Source: Argyresthia goedartella
Lineage: Eukaryota > Arthropoda > Insecta > Lepidoptera > Argyresthiidae
DNA length: 64,000 nucleotides
NCBI GenBank assembly: GCA_949825045.1
Contig: OX463829.1
Span: 23,158,715 to 23,222,714 of the forward strand
Direction: 5' to 3'
Shown here: positions 43,980-53,153 of the stretch, one piece after another
Layout: each line of letters opens with the position of its first letter
How positions within the stretch are numbered: position 1 is the first letter of the stretch
Notes under the pieces: generated by a model
Databases searched by the model: none
What the model was told of the DNA's origin: nothing
Seen by the model: the letters and a program-made list of their open reading frames with translations, nothing else
Program-made: the position numbers and the translations under genes

Positions 43980-44870
43980 AATTATTATTATTACGAGCCT
44001 ATTATGTGCCACAGCTGACAAAGGCCTCACTCCCCCTCTTCCATTATATCTGATCCTGAGCGGTCTCCCTCCAGTCCTTAACCACAGAACCATCTCATCT
44101 CTCCATATCTTCTTGGGTCGGCCACGCATACTCTTTGCATTTTCTGGGAGCCAGTCTTTGGCACTCTTCGCCTCAAGATTCGGCAGCATTCGAGCACTAT
44201 GGCCGGTCCAGTACCACTTTAATTGGGCAGCCTTCTGAGCCTTCTGAGCATATAATAGATGTCTATTAATGAGAGCATCTCTGAATTCTGGATTTTAACA
44301 AAAGGCGAACACCGACAATGCTGCGCTCCATGTTTGTGTCACAAACTCCAAGATTAAACTTTTGTGAATCTGGGCTCCGTGGGTAGTATTGGGAGAATGT
44401 ACATATCCAATGCGTTTCAGTGACAACGGAAGTTGTCTCTTCATGAGCTCCTTCATAACTCTTTCAGGCATTATCGATGCATCTCCCAACTTCGCTGTGT
44501 TGTCGCACCTGGAAAGAGACCATATGCGCCATTAGATATATTCCTGGACATCTGCAACCATCACCCCATCTACTTCCACCGCATGCTCCTTGCTGTTTGA
44601 CATGATCTTGGTCTTTGACATGTTCATGCTAATTCCAACCTCGAGGCTAGGATGGCTGAGTTGTTGCAGCATAGTCTGTTACTCAGAAGGTAATTTAGAA
44701 AACAGGACTACCAGTATATCATATGCGAAACGAAGGTTTGTGAGCTTCGCCGACGACCCTTGCTCTCTCAATCTGGCTCTAGTGTCTTGTAGACCTCTTC
44801 CAACACGCTAGTGAATAATTTAGGAGAGAGTGAGGATGGCCCTCCTTGACGCCCTTGATCCTAGAATAGA
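43980..44870 (-). pseudogene. RTE-like LINE, RT palm to C-terminus, copy 1
   Basis: Minus strand: 'TLSPKLFTSVLEEVYKTLEP' (end of motif B, about 44770-44840), decayed palm, 'ISMNMSKTKIMSN' (about 44590-44640), 'MPERVMKELMKRQLPLSLKR' region (44400-44480), 'SLILEFVTQTWS', and the C-terminal 'RMLPNLEAKSAKDW' and 'RGRPKKIWRDEM' (44060-44200). Many stops. The 3' end is a (TAA)n run at about 43982-43995. The 5' truncation lies at motif B. The 'SPKLFT..LE' style suggests the RTE clade, which I hold as probable. Confidence 0.7.
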
Positions 44871-44884
44871 ATATAATAGAAACA

Positions 44885-46230
44885 TAGTTATTGTTTCTAT
44901 TTCTGTCCCTTTTTGCCCGCTAAGCGAGTATTCCTATATTTATCTTTCTATCCAGCATCATCTACCACTGATGAGTAAAGGTCTCCTATTCACTACACCA
45001 TTTATTATGTTACAGGGCCAACCTGATCCACTATTTCCCGGTTGTTTTGGCGAAGTCATCCGACCATTGAACGGGTGGTCTGCCTCTCGGTCTACGCGCG
45101 TCGCTTGGCCATCATTTCGTCACCACCTTAATCCATCTGCCCGCGTCCCTCCTAGCCACGTGTCGCCCGGATTGCCACTTTAACCTTGCAATCCACATAA
45201 CACATCTACGACCTTGGTACGTCATCGTATCTCGACTTTAGATTCTGAGCACAGCGCCCTCCATTTCCCTTTGTGCTACTCGGATTTTATGCATGAATTC
45301 CTTTATAAGTGGCCATGTCTTGGATCTATACGTAGCTATACACACAACAATACACATTGGTTAATCACCTGATTTTTCAGGCATTGAGGGATTTTGACTT
45401 TTAAGATGTTTCTTAATTTTCCTGAGACGGCTCAACCCAGTTGTATGCGCCTGGAGATCTTTTTCAGTTGAGAATTACTGCCAACAGATATACTGTGTCC
45501 AAGGTAAATTTATTCGTCCATGGTCTCTATATGACAGTTAGCAACGATTATAGGACCCTCAAGATTGGTCATGATCTTGGTTTATGGCACATTCATCCTC
45601 AGGCCTACCCCGAGTGAAGCTTTACGCAGGTCTTGAAGTATTCTCTGAAGTCAGTATGGTTAGCAATCCGTACTTAGAGAGTTGCATTTCGGTATAACTC
45701 CCGTAGGACATCCACGTATCGCTTCGCTTGTCAACATTACACCGAGATGGAGAGAATGAAACACGGCCCAGTGCTCGGCACTGTCTGATGCCTTTTCATA
45801 GACGAAAAAGGCAAGGCACATGGGCCGCTTATACTGCCGGCATCTCTCCATCAGTTGTTTGACGGCATGAATGTCGGTCCACGGTTAAGTATCTGTATTC
45901 ATTTAGAGTTCAGGTAAGTCTGGAGCATCTGATCGTCGCAAACAGTGTTTAGACTTGGGAGAAGAAGCTGATAGGACGATAATTACTCCCACAACTTCAT
46001 AATGTAACCTTAATATACAAGTTCTTTGTTGCAGAGTATGGAGAGAGGCTTCAATATTTTCAAAGACCTTGCTTGCAGCATCTCTACTTGTATTCCATCA
46101 CCACCAGAGGTCTTACCACGTTTGATTTATCTGAGAGCATATTCCACTTCTCTCTCCGTTACCTGAGGTAACATTTTATGTTCAAGTCGCTCGATTGGCT
46201 CTGCTCTTGGATCGTGGATATATGGTGATT
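44885..46230 (-). pseudogene. RTE-like LINE, RT fingers to C-terminus, copy 2
   Basis: Minus strand: 'LPQVTEREVEYALR' and 'KRGKTSGGDGIQVEMLQA' (fingers, about 46080-46190), motif A 'CLAFFVYEKASDSAEHWAVF' (about 45760-45820), 'YVDVLRELYRNATL', then directly 'RILQDLRKASLGVGLRMN' (about 45590-45650), so motif B and the FADD motif C appear deleted. 'LTNVYCCV' lies near 45340-45360 and a GRPP..WSDD-like C-terminus near 45040-45110. The frame shifts several times. It is not active: the palm core is missing. Confidence 0.7.
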
Positions 46231-46735
46231 CTGGTTCCTCATATTCAACAGTTTGTTTGATTTTGTCTCGATCTGTAATTTTATTTTCCTTTTGTTTAGT
46301 ATGCTCCTGAAAACCTTTGGTCCTTTATTTTATTTGATTCTTTCTGTAATAACATTTGTGATATATATCCTATTATTATACAGCGTTAATATTATATTCA
46401 ATCGCTCTTATTCCCTTTGATCTACTTGACTTTTTGTTTTCTAATCTCGTCTATGAGATAATTTGGAAACAGTTTCAAGTAAAGGCTTTTCTTCCTTTTG
46501 TTCGGCGCCACCACAAGATGTTTTTCTCGTTTCTGCAGTGATGTTACAAAGTTTCTCATTCAATAAGTAAATACTGTTTAATATTTGTGCTTCGGAACGC
46601 ACCTCCTCTTGTTGCGTGACTCGGAACGGAAACAGAACCGCAGCTGTCACTCGTATCGGAAACGAGATGTAAAATTGGAGGTTAATTTTTCTCTTGGTCT
46701 GTCTCATCGGTGAGAATAACATGGCGGCTCGGGCC
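46231..46735. other. Unassigned, upstream of BEL/Pao element
   Basis: AT-rich sequence that may hold the 5' LTR start of the BEL/Pao element; the partner LTR lies beyond the window, so the boundary cannot be set. Confidence 0.4.
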
Positions 46736-47137
46736 CCGTGATGGTATTTCGGTGTACCAATTATCATACAGGCATCGGGCCTGGTCAGAGTGTAAATCTA
46801 CCTCATAGCGTCGGGCTATTGATTGTAATTAGATTCGCGTCAGCGGCCAAGTGATCCCTGTTGATTGGACATCGTCGCATCGGTAGCGGCGACTCCACGG
46901 TCACGGCAGGCAGCACGCCGGCGACAGCGTCGGCAGCAACGATAGGTTTCGATTCACTCCATATCCTATCCCAAACTGTGCCCTTTTCCCGTATTCCCGT
47001 CTCGAATCGAGCTTTCGATTTCCTGCCTACGGAGACAAGGTCAGTAACCAATTTCATCACTTCTTTTCTCTCACGTGGCAAAGGCACATCCCCCTCAGGA
47101 TTCCACGCCGTTCGGTGAGGCGTGGAATTAAACATTT
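46736..47137 (+). repeat. Putative 5' LTR end of BEL/Pao element
   Basis: The segment leads up to a primer-binding-like site at 47138. Its end contains a hairpin, ATTCCACGCC (47100-47109) pairing with GGCGTGGAAT (47119-47128), and then ATTAAACA. The start is a guess because there is no second LTR to compare. Confidence 0.35.
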
Positions 47138-47155
47138 TGGTAGCAGAAGCGCGGT
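47138..47155 (+). promoter_or_regulatory. Putative BEL/Pao primer-binding site
   Basis: 'TGGTAGCAGAAGCGCGG' starts with TGG, as expected for a site complementary to a tRNA 3' end, and comes before a noncoding leader of about 325 bases. I did not identify the tRNA. Confidence 0.4.
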
Positions 47156-47473
47156 TTCCTAGTGGGAAATCATCGATTCACGGTAGGGTTGCCTTTGTCA
47201 CATTGTAGTTGGGAGAAAAGAATATCCCAGATTGGCTCAAGTCGGCAATGAGTCTGTGGTCGGTATACCACGATTAAAGTGTTCATTTTCGGTAAGTGAA
47301 AGTATAAGTGCCAATTTAGTTAACAGTTGTTATAAAATTATAGTCGGAACTACTGTTGTTGAGCATAAAAGATTGAACAGTCATTCTGCGAAGTAACTAG
47401 ATTGTATTACTTGCGATAGAACGTCGGGTTCTATAGTCCTACAGTGTTATTTCGGTTTGTTGTTTGAGTGTTG

Positions 47474-47514
47474 TTTTGACCGACCCACCCCCACGGGGGG
47501 GTGGTCGGTCAAAA
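47474..47514. other. Strong hairpin at the BEL gag deletion junction
   Basis: TTTTGACCGACC plus a C-run pairs with a G-run plus GGTCGGTCAAAA around a short ACG loop; 17 or more base pairs. It lies exactly where the leader meets the remaining gag. Confidence 0.8.
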
Positions 47515-48268
47515 CAATTTGGCGTTTTGAGTGCCGCGCCGTCGGGTGACGGCTGTGTGCACTGCGACAGTGCCGGTCATGAGGTGACCAGTTGCGCCAA
47601 CTTTAAGGCGCTCGGTGTGGCTGCCCGCACGAAGGTGGTCTTCCGCCACCGATTGTGTTTCGGTTGTTTGGGGCCGCACCCGCTGAGCGAGTGCTCACGG
47701 GCGTCCCCCTGTGAGGGCTGCGGTGGCAGGCACCACGTCGTGTTGTGCCTGAACCGGTCAGGCCCATCGGACGGTCACCAGGGCCGGACTCAGGCTGGTC
47801 GGTCACAGGGCCCAACCAGGGCCGGACCCAGTCCCCCTCCGGGCAACGGGTGTCACCAACGGGGTGACTGGGGTACCCGCGGACCGGACCCCCCCCGAGG
47901 GGAAGAGGGCAGCGCGGGGGGTAACAGGCGGGATAGCCGGGGTTCGGTCGCCGCTATCCAGGGTCAGCGAGGACGTCGGGCCGCTGGCTCACCGCGTGTT
48001 ACGGGCGGGTGTCAGATGGCACCTATGAGTGGCGCGAAGGCTGGGAGCCCACCACCTTCTGCGCCACCCTGCCCGTCGCTCTGGGAGGCGAACAGGGAGG
48101 CGAACAGTCGGATGTCGCCCCCATTCCTAGAGCGCCCCAGGTTGGATCCGCTCTCCCCCCTCCATCCACGGTGGCCACCGGGCACACCGTTCGCAGTCCG
48201 GTATGGTCGGGTACCGGGACAGCGAGGGGCCTATTATGCGGGTTGGGACCCCCTGATGTACATACGGT

Positions 48269-48294
48269 CTGATATGCCACCGGTGGCATATCAG
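48269..48294. repeat. 26-bp perfect palindrome in BEL gag linker
   Basis: CTGATATGCCAC followed by C, G and GTGGCATATCAG; perfectly self-complementary. Confidence 0.9.
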
Positions 48295-48402
48295 CAGCCG
48301 AGTTACCAGGCCGACGGGGGTCCCAGCGGGTTCGGATCCCGCGGAGGTTCCCGCTAGGGACACGCCGCCCACTTACAAGGTGCCGCCACTCCACAGACGG
48401 TC

Positions 48403-49091
48403 ATGCTCCCCACCGCCTCGGTGATAGCGTGGAGTTCGGACGGCAAATCTTGTGTAGCACGAGCACTTTTGGACTCGGGGGCCCAGGGGTGCTTAGTCTC
48501 CTGCAACCTTGTAAGACGGTTGGGCATTTCGGTAAGGGAGTACCCACATTCCATTCGGGGAATTGGGAACACGGAAGTCGGTTCCGTTAAGGGAGTATGT
48601 CGGATTACTCTCTCGTCACGGGTGGATTCATCGGTGAATCTGACGGTCACGGCATTAATCATGCCTAATGTGATGGGCTCACACCCTCACGTACGGTTGT
48701 CGCCCTCGGTGCGACAGTTGGTCGCTGGGTTGTCACTGGCTGACCCGGAGTTTGATATTCCGGGCCCAGTAGACATTTTATTGGGTGTCGATGCCTTGGG
48801 ATACCTGTTAGTGCCAGGTGTCCACGTGTTGCAGGCGACTGGTCTGGTTTCGGTCAACACCAGACTGGGCCATGCGGTAATGGGTCCGGTCATGCCGGCT
48901 GCCCCACGCCTAGCGACTCGTAGTCCCTGTACTCTCGGAGGTGATACAGAAGTTTTGGGAGGTGGAGGAACCACCTACGGTACGCCGGTTGGACCCGGTT
49001 GAAAAAGAGTGTGAACAGTTTTATCGGAACAATACTGGTCGCCTTCGGTCAGGTCGATTTCTCACACGTCTTCCATTTCGGAGTGATCGCC
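48403..49091 (+). pseudogene. BEL/Pao protease and start of reverse transcriptase
   Basis: 'ARALLDSGAQGCLVS' contains the DSG active-site triad (about 48458-48500) of the retroviral-type aspartic protease that cuts the polyprotein. 'VDILLGVDALGYLL' (about 48772-48812) is the second, ILG-type protease motif. The frame reads to a TGA at 49000-49002, but near 48930 the family sequence moves to another frame ('FWEVEEPPTVRRLDP', 'FYRNNTGRLRSGRFLTRLPF'), the beginning of the BEL RT. It is cut at 49091 by the Gypsy LTR and resumes at 62419. The same frame as the zinc-knuckle ORF precedes it. Confidence 0.85.
49088..49091. repeat. Target-site duplication CGCC, left
   Basis: CGCC directly precedes the first Gypsy LTR and also directly follows the third LTR (62419-62422). 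Removing the insertion and one CGCC restores an uninterrupted BEL reading frame across the site. Confidence 0.9.
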
Positions 49092-49757
49092 TGTAATGGT
49101 ACACGAGAGTCGGTACATTAGATACTTCATTCTGCGTGATAGAGGGCTAGCCCAACGCCGCGCTGTTTTGAATACGAGAATCGGTTCAGATAACGTTTGG
49201 GGGTTTTGCGTTGCTTACTGGCAAAGTTCGCAAAAAAAAAAAGACGCGTGGGTTCATTCGTGGAATTTCAGTTCAGGTCATGTTTTTTTGTCGCATTCCT
49301 GCGAGATGTGTAGAGATCAGAGCCGATTTGGCTGCGCGTTGAATAAAATTATGAATAACTAAATAATGAAAGGTTATTATGGAACGATACGGAGAAAGCT
49401 ATTATGTAGATTGCAAATATACAATTGCGATTGAGGTATGAGATGGAGGGTCTGACACCGCTGGTTTGAATATCATTCTGGTAGGTCTTTGCTACGCGCA
49501 GCTAGCGGTCGGGTATGTTTAATTAATCGCAACAAGCTTTTATTGGTCAGCGATCAACAGATTCTGTGTATCGGCAGTACCGAATGATTTGAGTGATAAC
49601 CTACGGTTGATCATAGTGAATATGCGTACACACAATTTGTAGAACGGCGGATCTGCATGGCATGGTTGAAATTGGACCCTGTGTAGTTAGTGATAAGAAG
49701 CTTCGCTTGGGCAGAGCGTATTCGCAAAGGACGCCATTTTTTCAGACATGTGAGGCG

Positions 49758-49794
49758 TATAAATACCAGAGTTTGAGAGGGGAGGGCATTCAGT
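49758..49794 (+). promoter_or_regulatory. Core promoter in LTR1: TATA box and initiator
   Basis: TATAAATA at 49758-49765 and TCAGT at 49790-49794, the insect initiator, about 32 bases apart. The same arrangement exists in the other two LTRs, so transcription would start in the middle of the LTR. Confidence 0.7.
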
Positions 49795-50374
49795 CTCAGC
49801 GTCTAGCTACTGTGACAGTCGTCTTTCACGAGTCCTAAACAGTTTTGTCTGCCGTGTTACGCGTCAGAACTATACGAATTCGTGATTGCGGAGTTTCAGT
49901 GGGTTTTCGTGAGTGTCTGAAGCACCGAGATATACCTCGGTTCCTACCTTTATATCAACCTACCCCTAATTCCAAAACTATCCTTGGGTCGTTAGGAAAG
50001 AACTTTTAAGTCAATTTATCTGAGTCTGAGTCTGGGCTTGGAGCGACCCTAAATTCCTTTTTCCTTCACCATAGGGTTCCTGGATTGGCTCTTAGGATAT
50101 TCGCGGGCTAATCCTTTCCTCATTCCTTACGAGTAGCGAGTTTTGTAATTCCCACACACACAGTCGTTAAACATTCAAGCACATTCAAATCAAACTCAAC
50201 CATTTTCGAGTGGTGTCGATAATGGACGTGGTATAACACTAGGTTTTTAGACTAGGCTAGACAGGAGTTTAGTTGCGGCTAAACCTAGGTTGTCAGGGCA
50301 TAGGGAGACTGTTTGATCGATGAGGTTCCGCGGATGGAAATAACAAATTCAGAACAAAGTTAAACCGGTGTCAA

Positions 50375-50585
50375 CCGGACCGCAGAGCTGGCGCCTACCT
50401 CGCTCAACGCATCAGTATTGCGATACAGCGAGGTAACAGTGCCAGCGTCTTGGGCACCCTCCCGCCCGGCAGTGAACTCAGGGAAATTTTTAATTTAGTT
50501 TAGTGCATTTATAGTTTAGTTTTAGTTTATAATATGTAATAGGTAAAAACTGTTTCTAAAATTATTAAAATTATAATAATAATAA
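50375..50585 (+). mobile_element. 211-bp 5'-truncated retroelement tail inside LTR1
   Basis: Absent from LTR2 and LTR3, and flanked by a 7-base duplication GTGTCAA (50368-50374 and 50586-50592). One frame reads 'YLAQRISIAIQRGNSASVLG' then 'TLPPGSELREIFNL' and a stop, followed by an AT-rich 3' UTR and a (TAA)n end. It is the C-terminus of the protein family at 18228-19056 ('VPGSDLGDFLYL'). The truncated 5' end, target duplication and A-rich tail point to target-primed reverse transcription. Confidence 0.8.
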
Positions 50586-51449
50586 GTGTCAACACAGATA
50601 ACATATCCTGTTGATATTTTGACATTTGAGTGTTGTCGGGGACGCGCGAAGAGATCAATTTACAGTCTAAAGTTCATTGTTTAGGTCCGGGTAGGTGTTT
50701 TGCATTGCCTTGGGTCAGATTGGATTCAAGTTGCATTTTTAAATTAAATGTAAATTTCGCTGGAGTTCTAATGTGTAAGTTGAGTCGGTATATATGATTT
50801 GGCTCAGCCCAGGACGTGCTGCGGCTAGTGGAATTCATAGTTCGGTATTTATCGAACTATGCACTTCGCTATGGTGTGGGTTAGAACTCCTAAAACAAAA
50901 ATGCTTGCGTTTCGATAACATCCAGCTCAAATTGCGCGGAGTTGAAGGTTTCAAAACGTTACGGACCTTTTGAGGTAACCGCTAGTTCAGAACCCATTTC
51001 GGAACTCAAATCGCAATTGTGTAAACCGGTCTTTTCGGATCGTTATTGCCGTGAACCAAATATATAATTGGAACCACCACAAGCCGCTACTAGCGAGCAC
51101 ATGAAATATCATTGAGTACTCACGTCGTAAAACTACGACGGATATCTATACGATATCACAAACAAATATTATAAACTGTGGTCGATCACTAAAACTAAAA
51201 CAAAAGATGTTCCAATGCGCTCATATATACAAAAACCAGATGGTGCCATCACATAAAATATAACAACGATCGTTCTGGCGCAATACACCGCTGACTGATA
51301 TGAATTACCGGCTCGCGGACATATATGCTTTCTCTGTCTAACTTGAAACTGTAACTTTCTGAACCAAACTTCGTTCGACTATTGTACGCCTAACGGATTT
51401 CTCGACGAACGAGGAATTCAGACTTACAAAACTTAAAAATTTTGGAACG

Positions 51450-52898
51450 TTGACACAGCCCTTGTACAATTTATTACGGTCTGGAGTCAAGTTCGTCTGG
51501 AGTGCGCAGATGCAAAGTGCTTTTGACGAGATAAAAAATCAATTCTTAGAAAGTATAATTTTGAGTCAGCCATTGGCGGGAAAAACATATTATGTTCAAT
51601 GTGACGCCAGCGCTATAGGAATTGGGGGCTATGTTTATCAATTAGATGATTCGGGCCAGGAACGAATTATAGGGTTCTGTTCGCAGGCATTTAAGGGTGC
51701 TCAGACGAGATGGGCTACCAGTGAACAGGAAATGTATGCAGTTATATACACTTTAAAGCGATTTGAGATATACTTGCGGGGAGAAAAGGTTATTATTAGA
51801 ACTGATCATAAAAGTTTGACGTTCATTAAGTCGTGGATCTTATTAGGGGCACGCGTAACGAGGTGGATTATGTTTTTAGAGCAATTCGATTACGACATAG
51901 AATTTGTGCGAGGGACTGATAATCAAATTGCCGACACGCTAAGCAGGCAAATAGCGGGACCTGGAGGTATTGTTGACAGTACAAATGTTCAGCCGGGGAT
52001 ATTCTGGTTTCAGGCATCGAATACCGCAAGTGTTATTTCGAGTTTACGGGACATTGCGAGATTACAAAGCGAAGATGAGCGGTTAAATCGAATTAGCGGT
52101 TGTATCAGACGTAATGTAGTAGATACGGGGACAAGAGGTTTTGAAAATTATAAGCTAGTAGGTGATACGTTATATTTTCACGTGCCGAAGCGGAACGTAC
52201 AGTTGCTAGTAATTCCGAAATCACTACAGGAGGAACTTATTTTACACATACATGAAGAAATAGGTCACTACGGCAGATATAAAATATTAGCACTGATGAA
52301 GGACAGATATTATTTTCTTCATATGAGTAGGGTGATTAGCGCGGTGATAAGAAGTTGTGACATATGTCAAAAGGTCAAACCAAGTACTAACAATACCGTT
52401 GGTCCTTGTACACCGGTGTTGGCGGAAAGGTTGGGTGAGAAAGTTTTTTCGGACCTTTATGGGCCATTGCCCGTAGGTAAATTCGGATATCAATATATAT
52501 ATGTGATTCAAGACGTGTACAGTAAAGTAATAAAATTATATCCAATGCGAAAAGCGACAGGTAGGAGCGTGCTCGCTTGTACAAAGAGATTTCATAGGGA
52601 AATACCTATCGAAACTATAATTACGGACTCAGGACCACAGTTCATATCGAAAGTTTGGGAATTTGGACTCAAACAGCTGGGGATTCGGGTCACTCATACG
52701 TCGGTGTATTGTCCAAATTCTAATAGCGTAGAAAGAGTGAATCGCGAGCTAGGTCGGCTGATTAGAACTTATTGCGGCGGAAGTAATCGTAGTTGGGTAA
52801 ATTTGAGTAACTACTTTGTAGATTTAAGGATCTTGCATGGTTTGGAAACAAAAACAAAAAAAGAACAAAAGAAAAAAAAACAATTTGTATATATATAG
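51450..52898 (+). pseudogene. Gypsy pol fragment: RNase H and integrase, copy 1
   Basis: The open frame begins in the RT thumb ('LTQPLYNLLRSGVKFVWSAQ') and continues through RNase H: 'YYVQCDASAIGIGGYVYQ' (first Asp), 'SEQEMYAVIYTLKRF' (Glu), 'IRTDHKSLTFI' (Asp) and 'GTDNQIADTLSR'. The integrase zinc-binding module 'HIHEEIGHYGRYKILALMKD' with 'CDICQ' follows, then the core: 'FSDLYGPLP' (D), 'IITDSGPQF' (D) and 'NSNSVERVNREL' (E). All catalytic residues of the D,D,E core are in one frame here, unlike copy 2. The last 30 codons after 'SNRSWV' come from noncoding 3' DNA, joined by a deletion. The start is not native. Confidence 0.85.
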
Positions 52899-53139
52899 TA
52901 ATACGAATTAGGATAAATTGCGGGTAAGCGAGGTTGTATAGTAAGATAGATAAATAAGATAAGACAGGAGAGAACTCAATCGAGTTGTGTAAATATTATA
53001 TACATAATTGACAGATTCATCGGTCGGTGTACCTGATTTGAGATGTCCGAACATATAGAGTAGATATGTACAAAGTATGGGTAGCATAGTGGTAATGAGA
53101 TCCTTGCGCCATGTTAACTGAGATAAACAGTGTCTCAAG

Positions 53140-53153
53140 GTCTGGGAGGGGGC
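53140..53153 (+). promoter_or_regulatory. Polypurine tract before LTR2
   Basis: TCTGGGAGGGGGC directly precedes TGTAATGG. This is the plus-strand primer position in LTR retrotransposons. The same sequence precedes LTR3. Confidence 0.75.

Larger units (their letters stand above)
47464..48357 (+). pseudogene. BEL/Pao gag remnant: zinc knuckles and Pro/Gly-rich linker
   Basis: The knuckle region has 'CVHCDSAGHEVTSCANFKAL' (CxxC....H....C), 'RLCFGCLGPHPLSECSRASP' and 'CEGCGGRHHVVLC', the three-cluster arrangement of BEL/Pao Gag, which packages element RNA. Upstream only about 30 codons remain where Gag normally has several hundred residues, so the N-terminal capsid part is missing; the junction carries a strong hairpin at 47474-47514. 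After the knuckles about 200 residues are rich in Gly, Pro, Arg and Ser, and GC-rich. A TAG at 48355-48357 breaks the frame before the protease in the same frame. The start shown is nominal. Confidence 0.8.
49092..51434 (+). repeat. Gypsy LTR 1, 3' end lost, with a 211-bp insertion
   Basis: It starts TGTAATGGTACACGAGAG and follows LTR2 (53154) base for base apart from a few substitutions, an insertion at 50375-50585 and a 12-13 base deletion near 51425. It ends at 'CTTACAAAACTTA', where sequence jumps into pol (51435). About 90 bases of the LTR 3' end, the primer site, gag and the first part of pol are missing. Confidence 0.9.
51435..53153 (+). mobile_element. Gypsy copy 1 interior, twice deleted
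   Basis: The interior corresponds to 57947-59315 plus 59829-60185 of copy 2. Everything from the LTR end to the RT C-terminus is missing on the left, and about 516 bases (integrase C-terminus) on the right. The right junction has a 3-base GTA microhomology, as in replication slippage or template switching. Confidence 0.85.

Noticed and set aside
46803..47135. 110-codon minus-strand and 85-codon plus-strand frames before BEL gag
   Set aside because: They overlap antisense to each other in the likely LTR and leader; neither has a domain.
48023..48974. Minus-strand frames opposite BEL gag and protease
   Set aside because: Shadows caused by the high GC content of the true plus-strand frame.
49096..49362. 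Protein frame MVHESRYIRYF... in each LTR
   Set aside because: The frame lies upstream of the TATA box, appears only because three LTRs repeat it, and changes length with the A-run at 49230.
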